A stretch of 28,624 nt of DNA from Candidatus Corynebacterium faecipullorum (GTDB lineage Bacteria > Actinomycetota > Actinomycetes > Mycobacteriales > Mycobacteriaceae): assembly GCA_019114925.1 (NCBI GenBank), contig DXEO01000223.1, positions 1 through 28,624 on the forward strand, given 5' to 3'. The notes beneath the pieces were generated by a model that saw only the letters and a program-made list of their open reading frames with translations, had not been told where the DNA came from and ran no database searches. Positions 22,656-28,624 of this stretch are shown here, piece after piece; the first letter of the stretch is position 1; every line of letters starts with the position of its first letter. The translations under genes and the position numbers were made by a program.

Positions 22656-23242
22656 TGGTTCTCCCTGCGGCCGTCGATGAGGTACTGAATACCGGTCACT
22701 ACGGTGACGACGACAGCGACCAGCATCACGAGCAAACTCGGAATATCCATCCACCCTGGCAACGGGCAGAGGTACAACGCCACCGCCACAGTCTGCAACG
22801 CTGTCTTGAGCTTTCCGCCTTGGGAAGCCGGCACCACTTTCCCGTGACGCAACAAGAAAAAGCGCCAAATGGTAATGCCGAACTCACGGAACAAAATGAG
22901 GACGGTAATCCACACAGACAAAGCCCCGGTGATATTAAGGCACACGAAAGCCGCGGCCATCAGGGCTTTATCCGCGATCGGGTCCGCGATCTTGCCAAAG
23001 TTAGTGATGAGTCCCCGCGCGCGTGCAATATCGCCATCTAACTTATCCGTGAGCATCAAGAGTGCGAAGCAGAGGAAAGCCCACCACTCATGACCGGCAA
23101 GCACCAGCCAGGCAAACAGGGGAATAAAAAGGATGCGCAAACTAGTCAGGATGTTGGGCAGGTTCCAATTGGAGACCTCGGGGTTGACATCCGCGGTTTG
23201 AGATTGATTGTGCGCAGCCTGAGAATCATTCACGCTCTTCAT
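22652..23242 (-). CDS. pgsA: CDP-alcohol phosphatidyltransferase (PgsA-type)
   Basis: This integral membrane enzyme is probably phosphatidylglycerophosphate synthase, making the PG/cardiolipin precursor from CDP-diacylglycerol and glycerol-3-phosphate. The 196-residue product contains the catalytic motif DGDIAR...GKIADPIADK (DGX2AR-X8-GX3DX3D) and about five hydrophobic helices. By position, before clgR, it matches mycobacterial pgsA3. The ATG at 23242 has GGGAGG 10 nt upstream. A TAGGAT -10 box overlaps that ATG and points to the GTG at 23233 as an alternative leaderless start. Confidence 0.9.
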   Translation of the reverse strand: MKSVNDSQAAHNQSQTADVNPEVSNWNLPNILTSLRILFIPLFAWLVLAGHEWWAFLCFALLMLTDKLDGDIARARGLITNFGKIADPIADKALMAAAFVCLNITGALSVWITVLILFREFGITIWRFFLLRHGKVVPASQGGKLKTALQTVAVALYLCPLPGWMDIPSLLVMLVAVVVTVVTGIQYLIDGRRENQ

Positions 23243-23282
23243 CCTACCGTGGCCTCCCTGCCCCTCGGGCAAGCACTACCAT
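23241..23282. promoter_or_regulatory. Back-to-back promoters of pgsA and the YCII gene
   Basis: Minus-strand TAGGAT (23246-23241) and plus-strand TACCAT (23277-23282) are separated by 30 bp, so their -35 regions overlap. TACCAT ends 7 nt before the YCII ATG at 23290, and the apparent ATG at 23281 lies within the -10 box. TAGGAT ends 7 nt before a pgsA in-frame GTG. Confidence 0.45.
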
Positions 23283-23289
23283 GGTCGGT

Positions 23290-23580
23290 ATGAAGTATTT
23301 CGCAGTTTCCTATGAATACAATCCATCTAACCCGGTTATTGCTGAAGTGCGCCCGAAGCACCGCGAATTCATCGGCGCACTCCACGATAGGGGCCAGATC
23401 TGTGGCTCTGGCCCCTACACCGATTCCAAGGGTGGAGCGCTCATTGTCCTGCAATTTGAGGACGAGTCCGTAAAGGTGGCTGATGTCATCGCCCTCATGG
23501 ACCAGGATCCCTTCTACACCGAGGGCGCTGTCACTGGGCGCGCCTTCCGTGAGTGGAATCCCGTTATTAATTCCTTCTAA
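23290..23580 (+). CDS. YCII-like protein
   Basis: This 96-residue single-domain YCII protein has a ferredoxin-like dimeric alpha/beta-barrel fold. It begins MKYFAVSYEY, the usual first strand of the family. It retains the conserved His-Asp pair in VRPKHREFIGAL and MDQDPFYTEGAV, plus the internal SGPYTDSKGGALIVLQF strand. The biochemical role of YCII proteins is mostly unknown; some act in aromatic or chloro-muconolactone chemistry. The start at 23290 follows a TACCAT box by 7 nt. It converges on terC, with a hairpin over the junction. Confidence 0.85.
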   Translation: MKYFAVSYEYNPSNPVIAEVRPKHREFIGALHDRGQICGSGPYTDSKGGALIVLQFEDESVKVADVIALMDQDPFYTEGAVTGRAFREWNPVINSF

Positions 23581-23586
23581 AACCCA

Positions 23587-23605
23587 CTGCCCGAGTTTAG
23601 GGCAG
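23587..23605. terminator. Stem-loop at the YCII/terC convergent junction
   Basis: CTGCCC (23587-23592) pairs with GGGCAG (23600-23605) across a 7-nt loop. The terC stop codon (TAA, 23599-23597) lies in the loop. There is no U-tract on either side, so this is a weak bidirectional terminator or mRNA 3'-end stabiliser. Confidence 0.4.
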
Positions 23606-24715
23606 CTCGGACTTGGGAAGCTCGTCCGCCTTGCCGACGAGCTCGCCCTCCTTGTTACGAACGATCTTGTTGCCAAAATCATCCCAGTCATAGTGGTTGT
23701 GGGAAATCACCACGCCACCCTGGGCTTGGTCGCGTTTGTCCTTCCACACCGACAGCAGCACCGTGACCAGGAGGACACCGACGATGACCAGTAGCGACAC
23801 AAGGGTGGTAATTTCCGGTACCGCGCTGACATTCTCACCGCCGTTGATGAAGGGCAAGTTGTTCTCATGCAGGGCATGGAAGAGCAGCTTGACACCAATA
23901 AACAGCAAGATAATACCCAGACCATAGGGCAGGTAGACCAGGCGGTCCAACAGGCCATCGATGAGGAAGAACATCTGGCGCAGACCCATGAGAGCAAAGG
24001 CATTGGTGGTGAAGACCAGGAAAGGCTCCGAGGTAATACCGTAGATAGCTGGGATGGAGTCGAAGGCAAACATGACGTCGATCAGCCCGATTGCCGCCAA
24101 AGCAACAAAAAGAGGAGTCAGAGCGAACTTTCCCTTCTTCTCACCGGATTCCTCACGGTGGGTGAGTTTGTCACCGTGGTAGCGCGGGGTCACGTGGACC
24201 ACCCTGCGCAGCCACTTGACCACCAGCATGTCGTTGGGATCCGTCTCGGGCGTCCCGTTGATCTCATCGATGAGCAGCTTAACTGCGGTGTAAATAAGGA
24301 AGATGGCAAATAGGTAGAAGACATCCGACCATGCCGCAATAATGGCCGCACCCATCAGGATGAAGACGAGCCGGAAAACCAGCGCTAGGACGATACCGAT
24401 GAGCAGTACCTTCTGCTGATACCTGCGGGGAATTTTGAAGGAGCCCATGATGAGCGAGAACACGAATAGGTTATCCACGCTCAAAGCCTGTTCCGTCACC
24501 CAACCGGTGTAGAACTGTGCAGCATGCTCGCTGTCCCACAGCACCCACACAACTCCGCCAAAGACAACGGCGACGGCCATGTAGAACAGTGTCCACCCAC
24601 CAGATTCCTTGATGCTGGGCTCGTGGGGTGAGCGGACGTGGCTATAGAAATCGAAAATAAAGAAGCCCAAGATCACCGCGATGGTGATGGCCCAGACCCA
24701 AAGTGGCACATGCAT
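23597..24715 (-). CDS. terC: TerC-family integral membrane protein, probable Mn2+ exporter
   Basis: This 372-residue TerC/Alx protein has about nine hydrophobic helices. The two family motifs are present: TEQALSVDNLFVFSLIMG, and DVMFAFDSIPAIYGI followed by NAFALMGLRQMFFL, whose acidic residues form the probable metal site. Some TerC-type proteins (Alx, YkoY) export Mn2+ and are controlled by yybP-ykoY riboswitches. Such an element lies directly upstream here, so Mn2+ export is the best guess over tellurite resistance. ATG 24715 has GGAGGG 10 nt upstream, inside the riboswitch expression platform. ftsK lies upstream on the same strand. Confidence 0.92.
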   Translation of the reverse strand: MHVPLWVWAITIAVILGFFIFDFYSHVRSPHEPSIKESGGWTLFYMAVAVVFGGVVWVLWDSEHAAQFYTGWVTEQALSVDNLFVFSLIMGSFKIPRRYQQKVLLIGIVLALVFRLVFILMGAAIIAAWSDVFYLFAIFLIYTAVKLLIDEINGTPETDPNDMLVVKWLRRVVHVTPRYHGDKLTHREESGEKKGKFALTPLFVALAAIGLIDVMFAFDSIPAIYGITSEPFLVFTTNAFALMGLRQMFFLIDGLLDRLVYLPYGLGIILLFIGVKLLFHALHENNLPFINGGENVSAVPEITTLVSLLVIVGVLLVTVLLSVWKDKRDQAQGGVVISHNHYDWDDFGNKIVRNKEGELVGKADELPKSELP

Positions 24716-24726
24716 AATGAGTTATC

Positions 24727-24870
24727 CCTCCGGTCGACGAGACAATAAAGACCGGAGGTCTCCCCCGCTAGCGAACTCTATGAGAAGTCCAGCTAGCCGG
24801 CGCGACCGGGAACTGTACCGCAGTTGCCGTGTTGACGATCGACGCCGTGGATTGGGGTACTCCCCTCCAA
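24727..24870 (-). ncRNA. yybP-ykoY (Mn2+) riboswitch with SD-sequestering platform upstream of terC
   Basis: On the minus strand the conserved elements appear in family order: AGGGGAGTA (24866-24858), CGTCAACAC (24837-24829), a small stem AACTG/CAGTT (24825-24811), a GCTAGC/GCTAGC stem (24797-24792 with 24772-24767), and GAGACC (24762-24757). CCTCC just after (24758-24754) pairs with GGAGG (24868-24864) to close helix P1. The same strand, CCTCCGGTC (24758-24750), also pairs perfectly with GACCGGAGG (24735-24727), which contains the terC Shine-Dalgarno. The two pairings exclude each other: ligand-bound aptamer should free the ribosome site (ON), and unbound RNA should hide it. Confidence 0.87.
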
Positions 24871-24880
24871 GACTCGTCCT

Positions 24881-24886
24881 ATCCTA
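24881..24886 (-). promoter_or_regulatory. -10 box TAGGAT for the terC riboswitch transcript
   Basis: Minus-strand TAGGAT, 8 nt past the ftsK stop codon, would start transcription at about 24873, just before the first aptamer helix. The -35 region is not convincing. Confidence 0.4.
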
Positions 24887-24894
24887 CACGGAAC

Positions 24895-27800
24895 TTAGAA
24901 CGCACCTGTGGAGGGGTTCGCGGAGATTTCTACGGTGCGGGTATCGGCTGGCGCGTCGCCCACCCCGCCGGTGCCTTCGGCTTCCTGAACCTCCTTCGGG
25001 GCCTCGGCTGGGTCGGCGCCCTTGATCATCCAGATGATCGTGTCGAGCTCCTCCGGCTTGACCAATACCTCACGGGCTTTGGAGCCCTCGGAAGGTCCGA
25101 CCACACCGCGCGACTCCATGAGGTCCATGAGTCGGCCAGCCTTGGCAAAGCCGATGCGGAGCTTGCGCTGGAGCATCGACGTCGAGCCCAGCTGGGAGGT
25201 GACCACAAGGTCGACGGCCTCCAAGAGGTCGTCCATATCCTTGCCGATCTCTTCGTCGATCTCCTTCTTGGCCTCCGAAGCCTTATCGTCCGTCACGCCT
25301 TCGGTGTAGTTCGGCGAGCCCTGTGCCTTCGCGGCGTCGACAACCGCCTGCACCTCTTCGTCGGAGACGAACGCGCCCTGCATACGCACCGGGCGGCCGC
25401 CCTGCGGGATGAAGAGGCCATCACCCATACCGATGAGCTTCTCGGCACCACCCTGGTCCAGGATGACTCGGGAGTCCGTGAGCGAGGACGTCGCAAAAGC
25501 CAAACGGGAAGGAACGTTGGTCTTAATAAGACCGGTCACCACGTCCACGGACGGGCGCTGCGTTGCGAGCACAAGGTGAATACCGGCTGCACGTGCCTTC
25601 TGGGTAATACGGACGATGGAATCCTCGATCTCCTTCGGGGCCGTCATCATGAGGTCCGCGAGCTCGTCCACGACACACACGATGTACGGGTAGGGACGCA
25701 GCTCCCGCTGGGAGCCGGCAGGGGCCTGGTATTCGCCGCTGCGAACCTTACGGTTGAAGTCCTCAATCTTGCGCACGCGGGCAGCCTGCATGTCCATGTA
25801 GCGCTGCTCCATCTCCTCCACCAGCCACTGCAGGGCCGCCGCAGCCTTCTTTGGCTGCGTAATGATCGGGGTGATCAGGTGCGGGATACCTTCGTACGGC
25901 GTGAGCTCCACCATCTTCGGGTCCACGAGGATGAGGCGGACGTCTTCCGGCGTCGCGCGGGTCAACAGCGAAACCAGCATGGAGTTTACGAACGCCGACT
26001 TACCGGAGCCGGTTGCGCCGGCCACGAGCAGGTGCGGCATCTTCTTCACGGAGAAGGAGGTGTACTGGCCTTCGATATCCTTGCCCAAGCCAATCAGCAT
26101 GGGGTCGTGGTCAGCGCGCAGTGCCGGGGAATCCAAGACATCGCGCAAACGAACCATCTCGCGGTCTGCATTGGGTACCTCAATGCCGACTGCGGACTTG
26201 CCCGGAATCGGGGTAAGCAAGCGCAGGTTATCCGTTGCTACGGCATAGGCCAGGTTGGACTGCAGGTTCGTAATCTTTGAGACCTTGACGCCTGGGCCCA
26301 GCTCGATCTCATAGCGGGTCACTGTAGGTCCACGGCTAAAGCCGGTGACCTGGGCATCGACCTTGAACTCTTCAAAGACCTCGGTGATGGCCTCGATGAT
26401 GCGATCGTTGGCCTCCGTGCGCGCCTTCGCAGGCTTGCCGGCGGTGAGCAGGTCCGTCGTCGGCACATCGTAGCCGCCGCCTAGGGCAGTGTCTTCCGCA
26501 CCGCTCGGAGCTGCGGGCGTCTCTTCGGCTACGCTCTGAGCCTCGTCCTCAATCTTGGCACCCGTTCGCGCATCACGTCCGGAGCGTTCCTGAAACATGC
26601 GCACTGCCTCGGAATGAGCGGCGGAGACCACGTCCTCTCCCACTGAGCCAGCCGACGCTGCGCTTGCCGACGTCTCCGCAGCCGCCGCTCCCAGTGCTGC
26701 ACCGGCGGCACCGCCGACGTCCACGCGTGGACGCTTCTTCGGTGCGGGCTTCGGTACTGGCTTTGGTGCCACCTTCTGCTCCGGCTGCGGAGCGGGCTCC
26801 GGTTCCGGCACGACAGGGAACTCATCGGTGTCATCGACACGGCTATCAAAGCCTGGGCGGCCATGCTGTACCGGCTCCTGGTTTACAGGCTGCGCCGCGG
26901 AGTCGAAGGACACCGTGGCATTCTCATCCGACAACTCCGCCGGTGGCGTCCGCTTCGGGCGCGGGCGCGGAGTATACGCCGGGCGTGCGGGACGCTCACG
27001 CCCTTCGGCGATGGCGTCGATGTCCTCGCTAGCGTAGCCGTAATCGTCCGCGGGGGCGTCGTCAAGCAGCTCCTCATCTGTGCGGTTCTTCCGATCACGG
27101 AGCCCGCCGAGGAGCGCGGAGAACTGGGCCGCCAGGAAGTCATAGGCTTCGCGCAGGGTGATGCCGGTGATATTGAGCGCTCCGTACACAATGAGCAGGA
27201 ACAGCAGAGGCACCGCCACGTAACTGGAGAAGGCCGCTACCAATAGCTCGCCAACTAGATACCCGATGCCACCACCGGCCTCTCCGGCGGCATTGTCCTT
27301 CCAGGTCAGCTTCGGGAGCCCAGCAAAAATGTGGATGAGGCTGAGCATGCACACCACGATGAGGGCGGTGCCGCCCACGGCGCGTGGCTTAAAATGTCCG
27401 GCCGGACCGGACAGGTCCATCATGAGCGCGATGGCAACCGCAATCAATGCCACCGGAAGGACATAGGCACCTGCACCAATAACGTAGCGAACAGCATCGG
27501 TGAGGTATTCACCGATGATGCCTGCGACCTGGAACCACGTTGCACAGGCAAGGATGATGGCCACGCCAATCAGCACGAGTGCGACCGCATCTGGGTTAGA
27601 GACGCGAATGCTCTTCTCCATGCGAGTGGGGCGCTCCATAACGGTCGTCGGCATATCACCGTCGATATCATGGGCCCGGGTCACCTTCCTCTTCGACGAA
27701 GCAGCGCCCTCTGCCCTCTTGCTAGTTTTTCTATTATTCGCGCGTCCAGAAATTTCCCCTGGCTCCCTCAACTCGTCGTAATCATCAAAAGCCCCCTCGT

Positions 27801-28104
27801 CATGGGGCGCATCATAAGCAGAATCGTAGAGGTCCTCATCCCGACTTCCCGCTTCAGCTGGCTTGAGCCCAGCGAGGCCATGCCCGACTCCCCGCGCCAT
27901 GCTTCCCATGCCCTTGGCAGTGGCGCCAAAAACACTGCCGAGTCCGCGCCCAACGGCACGAAAGGCGCTGCCGGTCCTCTCTTCGGAGGTCTCGGCAGCG
28001 CGGGTTGCAGACGTCAGCGAGTAGCTTGTGCGGCCCGACGGCCGCGACCGATTAGCGGTGCGACCTCGGCCTGAGGCGCGAGACGGAGCGTTCTTGACAG
28101 ACAT
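24895..28104 (-). CDS. ftsK: DNA translocase FtsK
   Basis: This 1069-residue septal DNA pump clears and aligns chromosome termini at division. A basic, Ser/Arg/Gly-rich N-terminus (about 1-165) precedes four membrane helices (about 171-190, 209-229, 242-261, 290-308). A long Pro/Ala/Glu linker follows, with the PKPVPKPAPKK stretch. The motor has Walker A GATGSGKS (about 695-702), Walker B LILVDPKMVE (about 725), VVDELADLMM (about 810) and a C-terminal gamma winged helix (about 966-1021, LQRKLRIGFAKAGRLMDLM). ATG 28104 is chosen because TAGAGT (28117-28112) ends 7 nt upstream. An earlier in-frame start at 28149 would fall in a hairpin loop. Confidence 0.96.
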   Translation of the reverse strand: MSVKNAPSRASGRGRTANRSRPSGRTSYSLTSATRAAETSEERTGSAFRAVGRGLGSVFGATAKGMGSMARGVGHGLAGLKPAEAGSRDEDLYDSAYDAPHDEGAFDDYDELREPGEISGRANNRKTSKRAEGAASSKRKVTRAHDIDGDMPTTVMERPTRMEKSIRVSNPDAVALVLIGVAIILACATWFQVAGIIGEYLTDAVRYVIGAGAYVLPVALIAVAIALMMDLSGPAGHFKPRAVGGTALIVVCMLSLIHIFAGLPKLTWKDNAAGEAGGGIGYLVGELLVAAFSSYVAVPLLFLLIVYGALNITGITLREAYDFLAAQFSALLGGLRDRKNRTDEELLDDAPADDYGYASEDIDAIAEGRERPARPAYTPRPRPKRTPPAELSDENATVSFDSAAQPVNQEPVQHGRPGFDSRVDDTDEFPVVPEPEPAPQPEQKVAPKPVPKPAPKKRPRVDVGGAAGAALGAAAAETSASAASAGSVGEDVVSAAHSEAVRMFQERSGRDARTGAKIEDEAQSVAEETPAAPSGAEDTALGGGYDVPTTDLLTAGKPAKARTEANDRIIEAITEVFEEFKVDAQVTGFSRGPTVTRYEIELGPGVKVSKITNLQSNLAYAVATDNLRLLTPIPGKSAVGIEVPNADREMVRLRDVLDSPALRADHDPMLIGLGKDIEGQYTSFSVKKMPHLLVAGATGSGKSAFVNSMLVSLLTRATPEDVRLILVDPKMVELTPYEGIPHLITPIITQPKKAAAALQWLVEEMEQRYMDMQAARVRKIEDFNRKVRSGEYQAPAGSQRELRPYPYIVCVVDELADLMMTAPKEIEDSIVRITQKARAAGIHLVLATQRPSVDVVTGLIKTNVPSRLAFATSSLTDSRVILDQGGAEKLIGMGDGLFIPQGGRPVRMQGAFVSDEEVQAVVDAAKAQGSPNYTEGVTDDKASEAKKEIDEEIGKDMDDLLEAVDLVVTSQLGSTSMLQRKLRIGFAKAGRLMDLMESRGVVGPSEGSKAREVLVKPEELDTIIWMIKGADPAEAPKEVQEAEGTGGVGDAPADTRTVEISANPSTGAF

Positions 28105-28111
28105 GCCTGCC

Positions 28112-28117
28112 ACTCTA
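28112..28117 (-). promoter_or_regulatory. ftsK -10 box TAGAGT (leaderless start)
   Basis: Minus-strand TAGAGT ends 7 nt before the ATG at 28104 and there is no Shine-Dalgarno. The same hexamer precedes the start at 3969. Confidence 0.5.
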
Positions 28118-28139
28118 GTAGCAAACGCACCATTAACCA

Positions 28140-28158
28140 CATGCGCCACACGCGCATG
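28140..28158. terminator. GC-rich hairpin between the TIGR03085-like gene and ftsK
   Basis: CATGCGC (28140-28146) and GCGCATG (28152-28158) form a perfect 7-bp stem with a 5-nt loop, 23 nt after the upstream gene's stop. The following minus-strand bases contain only scattered U residues. It is probably the terminator of the upstream gene, though imperfect. Confidence 0.5.
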
Positions 28159-28181
28159 CTAAAGAATTTTCGCAGTTCAGC

Positions 28182-28624
28182 CTACAGACTTGACCTAACG
28201 ATGGCGGATGCATCGCCCTCAATCTCAACGCAGGCTGCCTCACGACCGAAAGCCCACAAGAGCAATTCGGCCACGGTGCAACGCACCCGCACCACATTGT
28301 CCCCCTTCGCGGCCACACGATGTTTATCAGCCGCGACGAGTGGCGTAAACCCAGCCGGCTCCAGAACTACCGGAAGGCGAGAATGCGCCAACAGCCTTAA
28401 CCCCACCAGCTTCAGCGGTGTGAGCAACTCCTTCTGCACCGCTAGCGAGAAGTCACGGGGTTCGCTGCGCCCATTGGCCCGCCGTAGATCTTCGTGATGC
28501 ACAAAATGCTCTGCAGTGTTGAGCACTGAATCCACGTACCGCACAGGGTTGAGGTTTCCTGCTCCCCTACCCCAGGCATCCACCAGTTCCTCAAAATCTC
28601 GCGCACGGACTTTCTCCATGATGC
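28182..28624 (-). CDS. TIGR03085-like protein (DinB/maleylpyruvate-isomerase fold), 5' end outside window
   Basis: The frame stays open to the window edge, so at least 146 C-terminal residues are present and the start lies beyond it. The segment NLNPVRYVDSVLNTAEHFVHHEDLRRANG resembles the TIGR03085 family of predicted metal-binding proteins in actinobacteria, where FFVHHEDVRRA is the hallmark. The missing N-terminus would carry the first metal-ligand helix. The ATG at 28619 is internal by comparison with the usual length of roughly 200 residues. The substrate is unknown; related enzymes use mycothiol. A hairpin separates it from ftsK. Confidence 0.75.
   Translation of the reverse strand, partial: IMEKVRARDFEELVDAWGRGAGNLNPVRYVDSVLNTAEHFVHHEDLRRANGRSEPRDFSLAVQKELLTPLKLVGLRLLAHSRLPVVLEPAGFTPLVAADKHRVAAKGDNVVRVRCTVAELLLWAFGREAACVEIEGDASAIVRSSL

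Noticed and set aside
24829..26280. Long open frame of 483 codons on the plus strand
   Set aside because: It is antisense to ftsK and the terC riboswitch, has His/Arg/Leu-biased composition typical of a shadow frame, and shows no domain.
1..28624. CRISPR arrays, insertion sequences, tRNA genes or prophage genes
   Set aside because: No spaced direct-repeat array, transposase motifs, att-like repeats or tRNA cloverleaf were seen; every gap is under 300 bp and accounted for.

Overview
The window is a stretch of core chromosome from a high-GC actinobacterium, almost certainly a Corynebacterium; the species cannot be fixed from sequence alone. The gene order hflX-dapF-miaA-(Rv2728c-like)-(DUF349)-(Rv2732c-like)-miaB-recX-recA-pspA-clgR-pgsA-terC-ftsK follows the corynebacterial/mycobacterial backbone. 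The gluABCD and bioYMN cassettes set into it are typical of corynebacteria. Genes are tightly packed, there is no gap above 300 bp, and I see no tRNA, rRNA, insertion sequence, prophage or CRISPR array. Many start codons sit 6-8 nt after a TANNNT-like -10 box, the arrangement of leaderless actinobacterial mRNAs, and this decides several starts.

Left part (1-6.9 kb): the 3' end of an unknown gene, a uracil permease, the ribosome-associated GTPase HflX, an unknown protein with a Cys/Gly/His tail followed by a small membrane protein, then dapF (lysine/peptidoglycan), miaA (tRNA i6A37) and an Rv2728c-like gene. Centre-left (7-12.8 kb): a DUF349 coiled-coil protein with a GNAT acetyltransferase, facing an Old Yellow Enzyme reductase, an Rv2732c-like membrane protein and miaB. 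MiaA and MiaB perform consecutive steps of the same tRNA modification.

Centre (12.9-18.3 kb): the glutamate ABC importer gluABCD, convergent with recA-recX. The 267-bp recA leader has a degenerate LexA-like box and three copies of a 14-nt tandem repeat. Centre-right (18.3-20.8 kb): a lipoprotein gene diverges from the biotin ECF transporter bioYMN, with a BioQ-like operator midway between them.

Right part (20.8-28.6 kb): a pgsA-cinA-clgR-pspA envelope-stress run, with an ECF-sigma-type promoter directly before clgR; a YCII protein; terC; ftsK; and the 3' part of a TIGR03085-like gene. The most striking element lies between ftsK and terC. It is a yybP-ykoY-type (Mn2+) riboswitch whose 3' aptamer strand can pair either with the aptamer 5' strand or with the terC Shine-Dalgarno, giving a visible translational switch. 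I found no wholly new multi-gene system.
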